Under the pieces are notes generated by a model. That model saw nothing but the letters and a program-made list of their open reading frames with translations. It was not told where the DNA came from and made no database searches. A program made the position numbers and the translations under genes. Shown here piece after piece: positions 25,242 to 34,330 of a stretch of DNA of 64,000 nucleotides (its first letter is position 1; every line of letters starts with the position of its first letter). Source of the stretch: DATMQA01 sp035566895 (GTDB lineage Bacteria > Verrucomicrobiota > Verrucomicrobiia > Limisphaerales > UBA8199). Where the stretch lies: the NCBI GenBank assembly GCA_035566895.1, contig DATMQA010000131.1, positions 1 to 64,000 of the forward strand, given 5' to 3'.

Positions 25242-25252
25242 GAACTGGACGC

Positions 25253-26989
25253 TCACATTTTCGGACTGGCTCCGGTCTCCTGACTTGTGGCTTCCTGCCG
25301 CTGGAACTCCTCCACGCACTCGTGCACCGACGGAAAGAAACTCTCCGACCCAACCTCACGCACCAACCCCGTCCGCTCGAGCAACGCGCGCAAAGGCCGG
25401 TTCGCATGGGCGATTTTCAGGGCAATCCCTTGCTTGCGCAGATCCTCGTGCAAACTGTGCAGCGCTTCCACCGCCGTCACATCGATGTCCGTAATTGCCT
25501 GGGCATCCAATAAAAACCAGCGCACCTTCGTCGGGCTCGCCAATACAAGTTGCCGAACGCGCTCAACAAAATGTCCTGCATTTGAAAACAACAAGGGCGC
25601 ATAAAAACGATACGCAATCAGCCCCGGTAGAGTCTGCGCTTCCGTCGTGTTTCCCAAATCATGAAAGCCGTTTCCGGGGACCTGGCTCAACACCGCGTCT
25701 GGAGGATGCGAGATGCGGTTGACCAGGCCAAGCAGCGACAGCGCCACGCCGAAAAGAATCCCCGGCACGACCCCGGCGGCGAGCACCGTTAGCGTTGTCA
25801 ACCCCGCCACCACGGCACTGGTCGGATAAAACCGGTAAATCCGTTTCATCACGTCAAACTCGACCAGCCCAAACCCGGCGTAGATCAGAATGGCCGCCAG
25901 GGCCACCTGCGGCAGGCGGGCGATCAGCGGCGTCAGGAAAATGAGAAACAGCGCCAGCGTCCCCGCGGCGATCAGCCCGGCCAATTGCGTTTTGCCCCCG
26001 GTCGCATCATTGATAGTCGTGCGCGCCTGGCTGCCTGTAATAGAAAATCCATGGAACAATCCCGCCGCCACGTCCGCTGCGCCCAACGCGTTCAACTCCT
26101 GGTTGGCGCTGACCTCGTAACCGTTCCTGGCTGCAAAGGCGCGCGCCAGCAAGATGCCCTCGGTGTAAGTCAGCAACGCAATCCCGATGGCCGCCGGCAG
26201 CAAGGTGTGGAGCTCGCGCCAATCGACCAGGGGAAACGCAAAGCTCGGCAGGCCGCGGGGGAAGGAACCAACGACCGCTACTCCGCACGCCTCGAGCCGC
26301 AGCGCCCTCGCAAGAACAATTGCCAAGACGCAAACCACCAGCGCGCCAGGAATTTTGGGCACGAACCGCCGCATCACCACGAGCAGCCCCAGAAGGCCCG
26401 CGCCCAAAAGCAGAGTCGGTCTTTGCGCCTGGTCCAGCTTGCCCGCCAAATCCGCCAACCGCGGAAAGAAGTCGTTGCTCTTGAGCTCTACGCCGAAAAG
26501 CTTGTTCAGTTGGGACGCCATTAAAATCAGCGCCGCGCCGGTCATGTAACCGACCAGCACCGGCTTGGAGAGAAAATCCGCCACGGCGCCGAGGTTAGCG
26601 CGTGCGCCCAGCAGCAGGAGCAACCCACTCAGCAACGCCACGACCGCTGCCAATGCCGCAGCCCGCTCCGGGTCGCCGCCGGCCAGTGGCGCAATCGTGC
26701 TCGCAATCAGCAACGAAATCGCAATGTCCGGCCCGACGATGACCTGCCGCGAACTGCCGAACAGCGCATACAAAACCAGCGGCACCAACGCGGCGTATAA
26801 CCCGTGTTGCGGCGCCAGCCCCATCAGTCCGGCGTAAGCAATCACGGACGGTATCATCACCACGCACACGCTGACCCCCGCCAGCACGTCGCCTACCAAC
26901 CACTCCCGCCGGTACTGCCGAAAGAGCGCCAGACCCGGAAACCAGCGTTCCGAGACCGGCACCTGGGTGTTCTTCGGCGCTTCGTTCAT
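25253..26989 (-). CDS. SulP family anion transporter with STAS domain
   Basis: Inner-membrane SLC26/SulP transporter, probably sulfate or bicarbonate. From the ATG of MNEAPKNTQVPVSERWFPGL (26989) it shows VLAGVSVCVVMIPSVIAYAGLMGLAPQHGLYAAL (first signature), FGSSRQVIVGPDIAISLLIA, GLFHGFSITGSQARTTINDATGGKTQLAGL, and then ten or so further membrane segments. A cytoplasmic STAS domain occupies about the last 120 residues (FLLDAQAITDIDVTAVEALHSL, then IALKIAHANRPLRALLERTG). It converges with the oxidoreductase gene. Residues before 26989 come from a TTG and are not supported. Confidence 0.92.
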   Translation of the reverse strand: MNEAPKNTQVPVSERWFPGLALFRQYRREWLVGDVLAGVSVCVVMIPSVIAYAGLMGLAPQHGLYAALVPLVLYALFGSSRQVIVGPDIAISLLIASTIAPLAGGDPERAAALAAVVALLSGLLLLLGARANLGAVADFLSKPVLVGYMTGAALILMASQLNKLFGVELKSNDFFPRLADLAGKLDQAQRPTLLLGAGLLGLLVVMRRFVPKIPGALVVCVLAIVLARALRLEACGVAVVGSFPRGLPSFAFPLVDWRELHTLLPAAIGIALLTYTEGILLARAFAARNGYEVSANQELNALGAADVAAGLFHGFSITGSQARTTINDATGGKTQLAGLIAAGTLALFLIFLTPLIARLPQVALAAILIYAGFGLVEFDVMKRIYRFYPTSAVVAGLTTLTVLAAGVVPGILFGVALSLLGLVNRISHPPDAVLSQVPGNGFHDLGNTTEAQTLPGLIAYRFYAPLLFSNAGHFVERVRQLVLASPTKVRWFLLDAQAITDIDVTAVEALHSLHEDLRKQGIALKIAHANRPLRALLERTGLVREVGSESFFPSVHECVEEFQRQEATSQETGASPKM

Positions 26990-27226
26990 GGGCCTGTTTT
27001 TACCACCACGCAAGCCCGCACGTCCAATAAATCAGCTTTGACAATCGAAAGCGCCGGAATGCGGCGCACTCCAAACGCTTCGCTAATTCGGTCGCGGCTT
27101 TCCGTGCTGCGTCATCTGCGGGCCACACCTTCATCCCCAATCAGCATCTGTTGCACCCTCCCTTCATTCAATTTTCTTGTCTCTCCAAATCTCCGGTCAC
27201 AACCTTTCCCATGCGCAACGAAGTGC

Positions 27227-27760
27227 TATGAAGGCCATACGGCCTCGTGGGAGGACGAGCGGGGCAAAAAATGGGTGTTCTTCGCAAACCCGCTGCCCAA
27301 ACTCCGGTGTCCTGCATCCTTCGAAAGCTGGCAGAATCCCTCCGCGTGGGAAGTGCTCAAACCCGCCGAAACTCTGGCGACCACCAACGAAGCCGTTTAC
27401 GCCAAGCCTCACGCCGGTTCGATCGCCTGGAACTCTTTCCGCAAACACTGGGTTACAGTGTTCATGGAAGCTCGGGGCAAACCCTCCGCCTTCGGCGAAC
27501 TATGGTATGGCGAGGCCCCCGCGCCAACCGGCCCCTGGGGTCCCGCCGTCAAAATCCTGTCCCACGAAAACTACACCTTTTACAATCCTCGGCTGCACCC
27601 CGAGTTCACACCGGCAGATTCGCCCATTCTCATCTTTGAAGGCACCTATACCCGGGAGTTTGCCGACCGTCCGTCTCCCACACCGCGCTACGATTACAAC
27701 CAAATCCTCTACCGTCTAGACCTGGATAGCCCGGCGTTGAAAGCAGCCGCGTCCAGCTAG
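27227..27760 (+). pseudogene. 5'-truncated remnant of a large secreted protein gene
   Basis: The frame from about 27227 reads YEGHTASWEDERGKKWVFF, then GSIAWNSFRKHWVTVFMEARG, ELWYGEAPAPTGPWGPAVKI, NYTFYNPRLHPEF, LIFEGTYTREFADRPSPTPR and YDYNQILYRLDL. I recognise this as the C-terminal end of large secreted hypothetical proteins common in Planctomycetota and Verrucomicrobiota, with a beta-propeller look. There is no start codon or ribosome site in this frame, and the open frame upstream runs antisense into the SulP gene, where it is meaningless. The N-terminal two thirds or so appear lost. The stop is TAG at 27758. Family recognition is from memory. Confidence 0.65.
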
Positions 27761-27762
27761 CC

Positions 27763-27863
27763 TAAAGGCTCACCTTACTGCACGTCCGTGCGGAAAGGTG
27801 TCGCTGGGAGGCCCTTCTTATTTTAAAGGTTCACCTCGGGTGTATGAGCAGGCAGGTGTCGCT
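27763..27863 (+). repeat. Two tandem hairpin units upstream of the M13 peptidase gene
   Basis: Unit 1 (27763-27805) and unit 2 (27824-27863) share taaaggYtcacct at the left and aggtgtcgct at the right. In each unit cacct can pair with aggtg, with different loops, including gcac/gtgc in unit 1. They end about 170 bp before the peptidase start. Confidence 0.55.
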
Positions 27864-28034
27864 TCATAATCTTGCTCGCGGCAGTCTCAAGCGGGTCCTG
27901 AAGGAATCAAGATTATTTGGCTGCGAGCTTGACCCGAAGAAGACGCCGAATCAATGTGGTATCCCCTTGCTCGGTTTGGAACAGATGAGGAAGCCCTGAA
28001 GCCCTGCCTGTCAAACTGGAGAGGAAAGGCTTTT

Positions 28035-30131
28035 ATGAAAAAGTTGAATTGGTTTACGCGTGGCATCGCCGGAACACTGATGGCTGCGTTTAGCGCCACC
28101 CCGGTACTGCCCGCGGCCGAAACACCGGCTGAGAGCGTGGCCTCGAAAGCAACGGGGGCGACAGAAAAGGCCCCTAAAGTCCCGCGGTTCTCGCTCGATT
28201 ACATGGACCCGGCGGTCAAACCTGGCGCTGATTTTTACCGCTACGCTGATGGCAACTGGGTGAAAAACGATCCGGTGCCGCCGGACAAATCACGCTGGGG
28301 CGCTTTCATGGAGTTGCAGGAACGCAACTGGTACCTGATTCATCAAATCCTCGATGATGCGCTGGCCAGCAAACCCCAAACCAATTCGCCCACACAAAAA
28401 GTGGCTGACTTCTTCCGCTCGGCGATGGATACGAACCGGATCGAGGGGCTTAGCTTCAAACCGTTGCAGCCCGACCTCAAACGCATCGAAAACCTGAAAG
28501 GCGCTGAGGACCTGTTGCGCTTGCTGGCGGATTTCCATGCACGAGGCATCGATGCGGGGTTCAATCGTTCAGCTTCCCCCGACGCAAAGAATAGCGAGGT
28601 TTATGCATTTTACCTCGGCCAGGGCGGACTGGGTCTGCCGGACCGCGATTATTACCTGACCGAGCGTTTTGCCAAACAGCGCGAGGCCTATGCCGCCCAT
28701 GTCGCAAAAATGTTCACCCTGCTCGGTGAAGCCCCCGACGCTGCCAAAACCCACGCGGCGACGGTGCTCGAGTTGGAAACCGCGCTGGCCAAAGCCAGCA
28801 AATCGCGCGTTGAATTGCGCGACCCCATCGCCAATTATCACAAATTCACCGTGGCCGACATTGTCCGGGACTACCCGGACGCGCCGCTCCCCGTTTACCT
28901 GGCGGCCGCGGACCTCGGCAATCTTTCGGAAGTGATCATCCGCCAGCCGGAGTTTTTCAAGGCGCTCTATGCGCTGGCGACGCAGCGCCCGTTGGCGGAT
29001 TGGAAAGTTTACCTCCGCTGGCATCTGCTGCGCGGCACCGCCCCCTACCTGCACGCGGCGGCCGAAGAGGAGTCCTTCGCCTTTTACGGGAAGGTGCTGC
29101 GCGAGCAACAGGTGCAGGAACCGCGCTGGCAACGCGCCGCGCGAGTCATCGATGGAGAAATCGGCGAAGCTCTCGGCCAGCTTTTCGTTGAACGGAATTT
29201 CCCGCCCGCCGCGCGCGCCCGGATGCTGGAGTTGGTGCAAAACCTGAAAGCTGTTTTCCACGATCGGCTCCAAAAAGCCGATTGGATGACGGACGCGACC
29301 CGGGCAAAAGCGCTCGCCAAATTCGAACGGTTCACCCAGAAGATCGGTTACCCAGACAAGTTCCGCGATTACTCGACGGTCGAGATTCGCCCGGATGATT
29401 TCCTGGGTAACGTTCAGCGCGCAGATGTCTTCGAGTCCCGGCGCGAGCTACGGCGGGTCGGGCAGCCCGTCGATAAGACGGAGTGGCACATGACGCCTGA
29501 AACCGTCAACGCCTACTTCAACCCATTACAAAACGAGATCGTGTTTCCCGCCGGCATTCTGCAACCGCCATTTTTTGATATTGAGATGGACGACGCGGTC
29601 AATTACGGGGCCATTGGTGTGGTCATCGGCCATGAAATTACCCACGGCTATGATGATCAAGGCCGGAAATATGACTCCGAGGGCAATCTCAACGATTGGT
29701 GGACCGAAGCCGATGCAAAAGCTTTCGAGGCGCGCGCGCAGAAAGTCGTCGAGCAGTATAACGCTTACGAACCTTTGCCCGGGCTGCACGTGAATGGAGA
29801 GCTGACGTTGGGGGAGAACCTGGCCGACCTAGGCGGGACCAGCATTGCATACGAAGCGTTGCAGCGGGCGCTGGCCAAGAATCCTGCAAAGCGGAAAAAG
29901 ATAGATGGGCTGACTCCGGAGCAGCGTTTTTTTATTTCACTCTCACAAGTGTGGCGCACCAATTGCCGCGAGGCTGAGGCGCGCCGCCTGGTGACGGTGG
30001 ACCCGCATAGCCCGGGACAGTTCCGGGCCGTCGGACCACATGTGAACCAAAAGGAGTTTTATGAGGCGTTCGATATCAAAGAAGGCATGCCGATGTGGCG
30101 CGCGCCGGAACTGCGGGCGAAAATCTGGTAA
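28035..30131 (+). CDS. M13 (neprilysin/PepO) family zinc metallopeptidase, exported
   Basis: About 698 aa from the ATG of MKKLNWFTRGIAGTLMAAF, which has a ribosome site (gagaggaaagg) and begins a signal peptide ending near VLPAAE. Mature domain: FSLDYMDPAVKPGADFYRYA, WVKNDPVPPDKSRWGAF, the zinc site VVIGHEITHGYDDQGRKYD, the downstream glutamate in TLGENLADLGGTSIAYEAL, and the C-terminal TVDPHSPGQFRAVGPHVNQKEFYEAFDI, all diagnostic of M13. It likely degrades oligopeptides in the periplasm or outside. It stands alone, preceded by the tandem hairpin repeat. The upstream ORF extension to 27954 is not supported. Confidence 0.94.
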   Translation: MKKLNWFTRGIAGTLMAAFSATPVLPAAETPAESVASKATGATEKAPKVPRFSLDYMDPAVKPGADFYRYADGNWVKNDPVPPDKSRWGAFMELQERNWYLIHQILDDALASKPQTNSPTQKVADFFRSAMDTNRIEGLSFKPLQPDLKRIENLKGAEDLLRLLADFHARGIDAGFNRSASPDAKNSEVYAFYLGQGGLGLPDRDYYLTERFAKQREAYAAHVAKMFTLLGEAPDAAKTHAATVLELETALAKASKSRVELRDPIANYHKFTVADIVRDYPDAPLPVYLAAADLGNLSEVIIRQPEFFKALYALATQRPLADWKVYLRWHLLRGTAPYLHAAAEEESFAFYGKVLREQQVQEPRWQRAARVIDGEIGEALGQLFVERNFPPAARARMLELVQNLKAVFHDRLQKADWMTDATRAKALAKFERFTQKIGYPDKFRDYSTVEIRPDDFLGNVQRADVFESRRELRRVGQPVDKTEWHMTPETVNAYFNPLQNEIVFPAGILQPPFFDIEMDDAVNYGAIGVVIGHEITHGYDDQGRKYDSEGNLNDWWTEADAKAFEARAQKVVEQYNAYEPLPGLHVNGELTLGENLADLGGTSIAYEALQRALAKNPAKRKKIDGLTPEQRFFISLSQVWRTNCREAEARRLVTVDPHSPGQFRAVGPHVNQKEFYEAFDIKEGMPMWRAPELRAKIW

Positions 30132-30199
30132 GAGGTGGCCTGCAGATAACGCCGATTGACACCGAGGTCTTTTAAGCGGAGTGCCTCCAGCACCCTCTC

Positions 30200-31525
30200 T
30201 CAGCCGGCCGCCCCCGCATATTTTGAAAAGGCCACGCCCTCGATTTCCACCAGCAAGTCCGGCCGACACACATCCCCCACCGCGTAAATCGCCGGTACCG
30301 ACCCGACCCGCCGTTCACAAATGGCCCGGCATTTTTGGAAATCCCCTGCGCGCTTGAGATACGCCCGGATTTTAGCGAGATCGGCCAGTCCCGCTCCCGC
30401 GCCTTTGACGCCATGCGCCGCAAAGTTCTCCGGCGCGATCAGCCGTTCGATGTTGTCAATGGTCTGTTCGGTTTGCTTTTCAACGTCGCCGAGGAACCGG
30501 CTTTCCGCGTTCACAATGCTGGCAGTGCCTGAAACCCAAGTAGTCGCGTAATGGCCCAGCACCAGCGCCATCGCTCGCGAAAACTTAGGGCTTTGCGGTA
30601 TGCACCCTGGGCGATAGGCGTAGGCGGGTGTCTGCTAGGGATTCTCCAGCGGCACCACAAAGGCATCCTTGCGGTTGGTTTGCAAGGTCATGCAGCTTGC
30701 CACCAGGCCCGCGCGGCACATCCCGATGCCCGTGCTGGCCGGGTAAACGGCGTGGGTATCCTGCCCAGGCCCGTCGTGACACCGGAGCGACGCACAAAAC
30801 TGAATATCCCGGTAAAAATCGCTCCGAGCACGGTTCAATTCCCCGTAACGTTGTGTCCCATCATCCGTCTGCGTGATCCCGCCTAAATAGAACCAGGTCC
30901 GCACCACATGCTCGAACCCGCTGCCGGCCCGTTCCAACTCGCCTCGCATCCGCTCCAGGGCCGCGATCGATTGTCCATAAACGCGGCCACTCGCCGGCTC
31001 AATCCCGGCGCAGTAAACCCAGCGGACGCTGTCATAGCTGACGGCCAGGGTATTGGGTCCGTAATGCTCCACGCGCACCGAACGCCCGCCGATTGCCCAA
31101 GCCTCCAGCACGAGCGCGGCCCCCGAGCAGGGAGCCTGAAAAACGAAATTGGTGACCGGCGGTTGGCCATCGAAGCATGCCGCCAGAATCGCTTCGCATT
31201 CCCTCCGGTCAGACCGGTCGCGGAGGAATATGGTTTGCGCCGTCATCGTCATCGGCTGGGTTTGCCGCTCCAGCACCGACCGCGCCGCCGCGAACACCTC
31301 CCGGGTCTGCTCCCCAAAGCCTCCGCGCCCCTTCGGTGTCAGCATCAGGGCCACGCGCGCCGAATCGCCCAAATCAATAAAAGAGGACTCCTCGCGGGGT
31401 GCCACGTCCAGCCCGCCTTTCAAAGTGCTTGCGCGCGGTGCTCCCACCGGCGCGAGCAAAACGCGCCCGCGCAAAGCTTTACTCCCCTTCACGCGTCGGG
31501 GCTCACCCGCCAAAGTCGCAGACAT
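30200..31525 (-). pseudogene. RidA/chorismatase-like gene interrupted by one in-frame amber codon
   Basis: The minus frame from the ATG at 31525 gives 296 residues (MSATLAGEPRRVKGSKALR, then GPNTLAVSYDSVRWVYCAGI, SIAALERMRGELERAG, GFEHVVRTWFYLGGITQTDDG) to VVPLENP. TAG follows at 30635-30637, then the same frame continues without a break: QTPAYAYRPGCIPQSPKFS, RAMALVLGHYATTWVSGTAS, GDVEKQTEQTIDNIERLIAP, LLVEIEGVAFSKYAGAAG. Upstream and downstream parts together give about 441 aa of a Rid-like domain protein. A single TTG-to-TAG change would explain the stop. Either a fresh nonsense mutation or a readthrough/sequence error; other genes here end in TAG normally. Confidence 0.75.
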
Positions 31526-31658
31526 AATTTATATCTATGGAGCAGACCAGGACCGTTCCCGCCATGCTTCAACTGGCTTAATAGACGTAAGAAGCCGCCG
31601 CTTGTTTCACCTCCAGGCGAGTTTTTAATAAGGCTAATTGGAAAGGTAAGCCAGCCTT

Positions 31659-32474
31659 TTACAACTCAAATACCCGCCGCAAATACTCCAGGCTTTGGCT
31701 GGCAATGACCTCGGGGCCTTCCTCGAACTTAAACACTTCGACGGAAATATAACCACCATACCCTGTTTCCCTCAAGGCAGCGGCGATGGGTTTGAAATCG
31801 ACCTCGCCGAAGCCAGGCCCTTTCAGATTCCGGTCATTCGCGTGGAAGTGGGCAAAATGCGGCCAGGATTCGTGGATGAGTTGCGGGATGGGCTTGACCT
31901 CGGCGCACATCGCCTTCACGTCGAGGATGATCTTGAAATTGGGCGAGCGCAGCGGCGCCACAAACTGAATCGCTTCAGCGGCGGTGTTGATGAAATTCGT
32001 CTCGGCGGGCGACAGCGGCTCGAGGCAGAGCGTGATCTGGCGCTGCTCCGCGCGGGCGACCGCCGGTCGGAATGTTTCACTTGCCCAGGCCCAGCCTTGC
32101 TCGCGTGAAACCCCCGGCAACAGGCTCCGTTGTTTAGGAGAACCGGTCACCATCACTTTGCCGCCCAGATCGGCGCAGAAATCCACCAGGTGGCAAAAAT
32201 AATTGGCCGTTCGCTGGCGCACGACCGGGTCGGGATGGTTGATATAGAGTCCCTCCGGCTTGACCAGCAGCCAATGGATGCCGGCGATTTCAATACCATT
32301 TCGCTCCGCCGCTTTGCGAATGCGTTGCCGCTCCCCAGTGGGAATGTCGGTGACTGAATCGGCGAGGGTGAACGGAGCGATTTCCACGCCCTGGTATCCC
32401 ACGCGGGCGGCGTAAGCAAAGACATCTTCGATTTTCCAGCCGCGGAAGATCTCATTACAAATCGCGAATTTCAT
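31659..32474 (-). CDS. Sugar phosphate isomerase/epimerase-like TIM-barrel protein
   Basis: 271 aa from the ATG of MKFAICNEIFRGWKIEDVF. Xylose isomerase-like TIM barrel (AP endonuclease 2 superfamily): RVGYQGVEIAPFTLAD, AGIHWLLVKPEGLYINHPD, QRQITLCLEPLSPAETNF, NFKIILDVKAMCAEVKPIPQLI, HFHANDRNLKGPGFGEVDF and ISVEVFKFEEG provide the conserved Glu, Asp, His and Glu of the divalent-metal site. Such proteins are very common in PVC bacteria and act on sugars or inositols; the substrate cannot be read. A leading 12 residues (from 32510) are probably not translated. Confidence 0.87.
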   Translation of the reverse strand: MKFAICNEIFRGWKIEDVFAYAARVGYQGVEIAPFTLADSVTDIPTGERQRIRKAAERNGIEIAGIHWLLVKPEGLYINHPDPVVRQRTANYFCHLVDFCADLGGKVMVTGSPKQRSLLPGVSREQGWAWASETFRPAVARAEQRQITLCLEPLSPAETNFINTAAEAIQFVAPLRSPNFKIILDVKAMCAEVKPIPQLIHESWPHFAHFHANDRNLKGPGFGEVDFKPIAAALRETGYGGYISVEVFKFEEGPEVIASQSLEYLRRVFEL

Positions 32475-32518
32475 CGGGCGAAGATGGTGAGATTCAGTGT
32501 TCAGGTTCAAGGTGAATG

Positions 32519-32555
32519 CGCGTGAGCCTCACGCACAGTGCGTGAAAATCACGCT
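32519..32555. repeat. Adjacent short palindromes upstream of the prepilin-like gene
   Basis: gcgtgagcctcacgc is followed directly by cacgcacagtgcgtg, giving two overlapping small hairpins in the 190-bp gap. A direct repeat of gggtcatgtgg follows at about 32613-32635. Possibly an operator or transcript-end structure; no firm call. Confidence 0.4.
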
Positions 32556-32664
32556 GGTCACTCCTTCCTAAATGGCTTTTTGCCCCTAAGCCCTGCACGT
32601 TTCGAGTTGAAGGGGTCATGTGGGGGTCATGTGGCATTGTTAATGCTCTCTCGTCTTGCAAGGC

Positions 32665-33804
32665 ATGAAAACTAATCAGGCCCGCAGTAAAATCCGCGCG
32701 TTTACCTTGATCGAATTGCTTTGTGTCATCGCCATCATTGGTATTTTGGCGGCCCTGCTGTTGCCTGCGCTAGAGCAGGCGCGGGCTCGGGCCAAGCGAA
32801 TCCAGTGCGAAAGCCAGCTTCGGCAAGTCGGCCTGGCATTTCAGAGCTTTGCGCATGATCATAACGGGCAGTTTCCGATGGCGATCCCGGCCAGCGCAGG
32901 GGGCTCGCGTGAATTCGTCCAGAACGCTACCCGGATCGAGGGAGAGTTTTATTTCGCCTTTCGCCATTTCCAGGTATTGTCCAACGAACTTGTCACACCC
33001 AAGCTGCTGGTTTGCCCCGCTGACACGCGCCCGCCGGGCACGAACTTCGAAACGCTCCGGAATGAAAACGTCAGCTATTTCGTGGCAGTCAACTCGGAGT
33101 ATGGCCGGTCCGAATCCATCCTGGCCGGCGACCGCAATATTACCAATGATTGGGTTTCACCGGCGACGACGGTCCACCTGGGCGCGAACTACGCGCTGCG
33201 TTGGACCGAAGAGTTGCACCAGTTCAAGGGTAACTTGCTGTTCGCCGATGGCAGCGTGCAACAGGAGAACACCCCGGGCCTGACCGCTGCCAGGAATCAG
33301 ATTCCGCCGGTCGCGGAATTCGCATTGCCTTCCGTTCGCTCATCGGGCGGCAATGCCCCGAACGGCTCGAGTATCTTCGGCGGTCCGGGCGCACCTGCCT
33401 CCGCGCCGGGCAATGGTCCGGGGGCGCTTGCGTCCGCGCCAGGCGGTGGAAACCCGGCTTCTGCCGCGGGCCGACCCCCTGGCGGAGCGGGCGTGGCTAC
33501 CACCGCAAAGACATCGCAGATGATTGCAACCGAGCCCCCGCCCCAGCCCGTTGCTCCGCCACCACCGCAAAGCGAAAAACCTTCTACAAACGTCGTTCCT
33601 GGCGGCGGTTCCACAACCAAACCTCCAACCGAGGATTCGAGCATGTCTCCCTTTGGCCTATGGCTGGCTGCCCTGACGGATGGGTTGGTTCGGAAAGGCA
33701 CCTGGCTGCTTTACCTGCTCTTGCTGCTCCTTGTCGTTGCCGCGGTCGTAGCACGCAATGTGTCACAGGGCAAAAAAAAGAAAAGAGCATCTCAGTCGCG
33801 GTGA
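32665..33804 (+). CDS. Prepilin-type N-terminal domain protein with extra C-terminal membrane anchor
   Basis: 379 aa from MKTNQARSKIRAFTLIELLCVIA. The class III prepilin signal (AFTLIELL with Glu+5) and H-x9-DG-like end (FKGNLLFADGSVQ) are typical of the type II pseudopilin proteins expanded in Verrucomicrobiota and Planctomycetota (DUF1559/SBP_bac_10-like). Cys residues in LLVCPADTRPPGTNF are as usual. Unusual is the rest: residues about 220-330 are Pro/Gly/Ala/Ser-rich (GGPGAPASAPGNGPGALASA), then a second hydrophobic segment (WLLYLLLLLLVVAAVVA) and a basic tail (GKKKKRASQSR), giving a two-ended membrane attachment. Confidence 0.85.
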   Translation: MKTNQARSKIRAFTLIELLCVIAIIGILAALLLPALEQARARAKRIQCESQLRQVGLAFQSFAHDHNGQFPMAIPASAGGSREFVQNATRIEGEFYFAFRHFQVLSNELVTPKLLVCPADTRPPGTNFETLRNENVSYFVAVNSEYGRSESILAGDRNITNDWVSPATTVHLGANYALRWTEELHQFKGNLLFADGSVQQENTPGLTAARNQIPPVAEFALPSVRSSGGNAPNGSSIFGGPGAPASAPGNGPGALASAPGGGNPASAAGRPPGGAGVATTAKTSQMIATEPPPQPVAPPPPQSEKPSTNVVPGGGSTTKPPTEDSSMSPFGLWLAALTDGLVRKGTWLLYLLLLLLVVAAVVARNVSQGKKKKRASQSR

Positions 33805-34204
33805 AGGCTTTCCCCCTCGAGGACAAATTGGCTCTTTCCACGCTGGAAGCCTTTTTCGCCTCTCCCGTCTTCGCTGTTAACCCTCTCAGTCGAGCTCCTC
33901 CGACAACGTAACCTGCGGCGGCTCGGCTGCCAGCGTCCCCAGCTTGCCCAGCATACCCTGCACGTGCGCGGTTTGCAGATGCTGGTCCACGAATGAGCCC
34001 GGGAAGGAGGTTGGGCTTCCTGGGAGCGCCGCCACGACTCGCGGCAAGCTTTCCCAAGCCCGGAACCGGAAAGGAGAACAAATGAGATGGTTGAGTTCGA
34101 TTTTTGTTCCCGGCGGCTTGAAGATTTCGCCTGTCAAACTTGTTGACTGATGGCAGTCGGTGAAGTCCCTTGGGGGTAAGAGATGCGTTTTGCAAGCTCG
34201 AGGA
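33805..34204. other. 400-bp stretch without a supported intact gene
   Basis: I see no complete gene here. A minus-strand frame (33886-34150) has a protein-like look (GTKIELNHLICSPFRFRAWE, then FVDQHLQTAHVQGMLGKLGT) and could be a decayed gene, but I cannot identify it and it has no convincing start. Plus-strand frames look random. Confidence 0.4.
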
Positions 34205-34330
34205 ATGAAGACCAAAACGATTCAACAGGCGGTTACCTTCAAGACTTCTCCGAGGCAGATTCATGAGACCCTCATGGATTCGAGGAAGCACTCGGCCCAT
34301 TCCGGCGAGAGAGCCAACATCGCAAGATGA
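34205..34330 (+). pseudogene. N-terminal fragment of an SRPBCC/AHSA1-like gene
   Basis: ATG at 34205 begins MKTKTIQQAVTFKTSPRQIH, then ETLMDSRKHSAHSGERANIA and R, then stops. The opening closely follows the start of AHSA1-type SRPBCC proteins (V-T-F-K-A-S-P-x-x-x-Y-E-x-L-M-D-S-x-K-H), which normally run to about 140-150 residues. Only 41 remain. The stop TGA overlaps the ATG of the cyclase gene (ATGA at 34327), so the break is exactly at the cyclase start. It is most likely a remnant left when the cyclase segment arrived, though a translated leader coupling cannot be excluded. Confidence 0.6.

Noticed and set aside
30635..30637. Reassignment of TAG to an amino acid in this genome
   Set aside because: Other genes here, for example glyQS, end normally at TAG, so a code change is unlikely.
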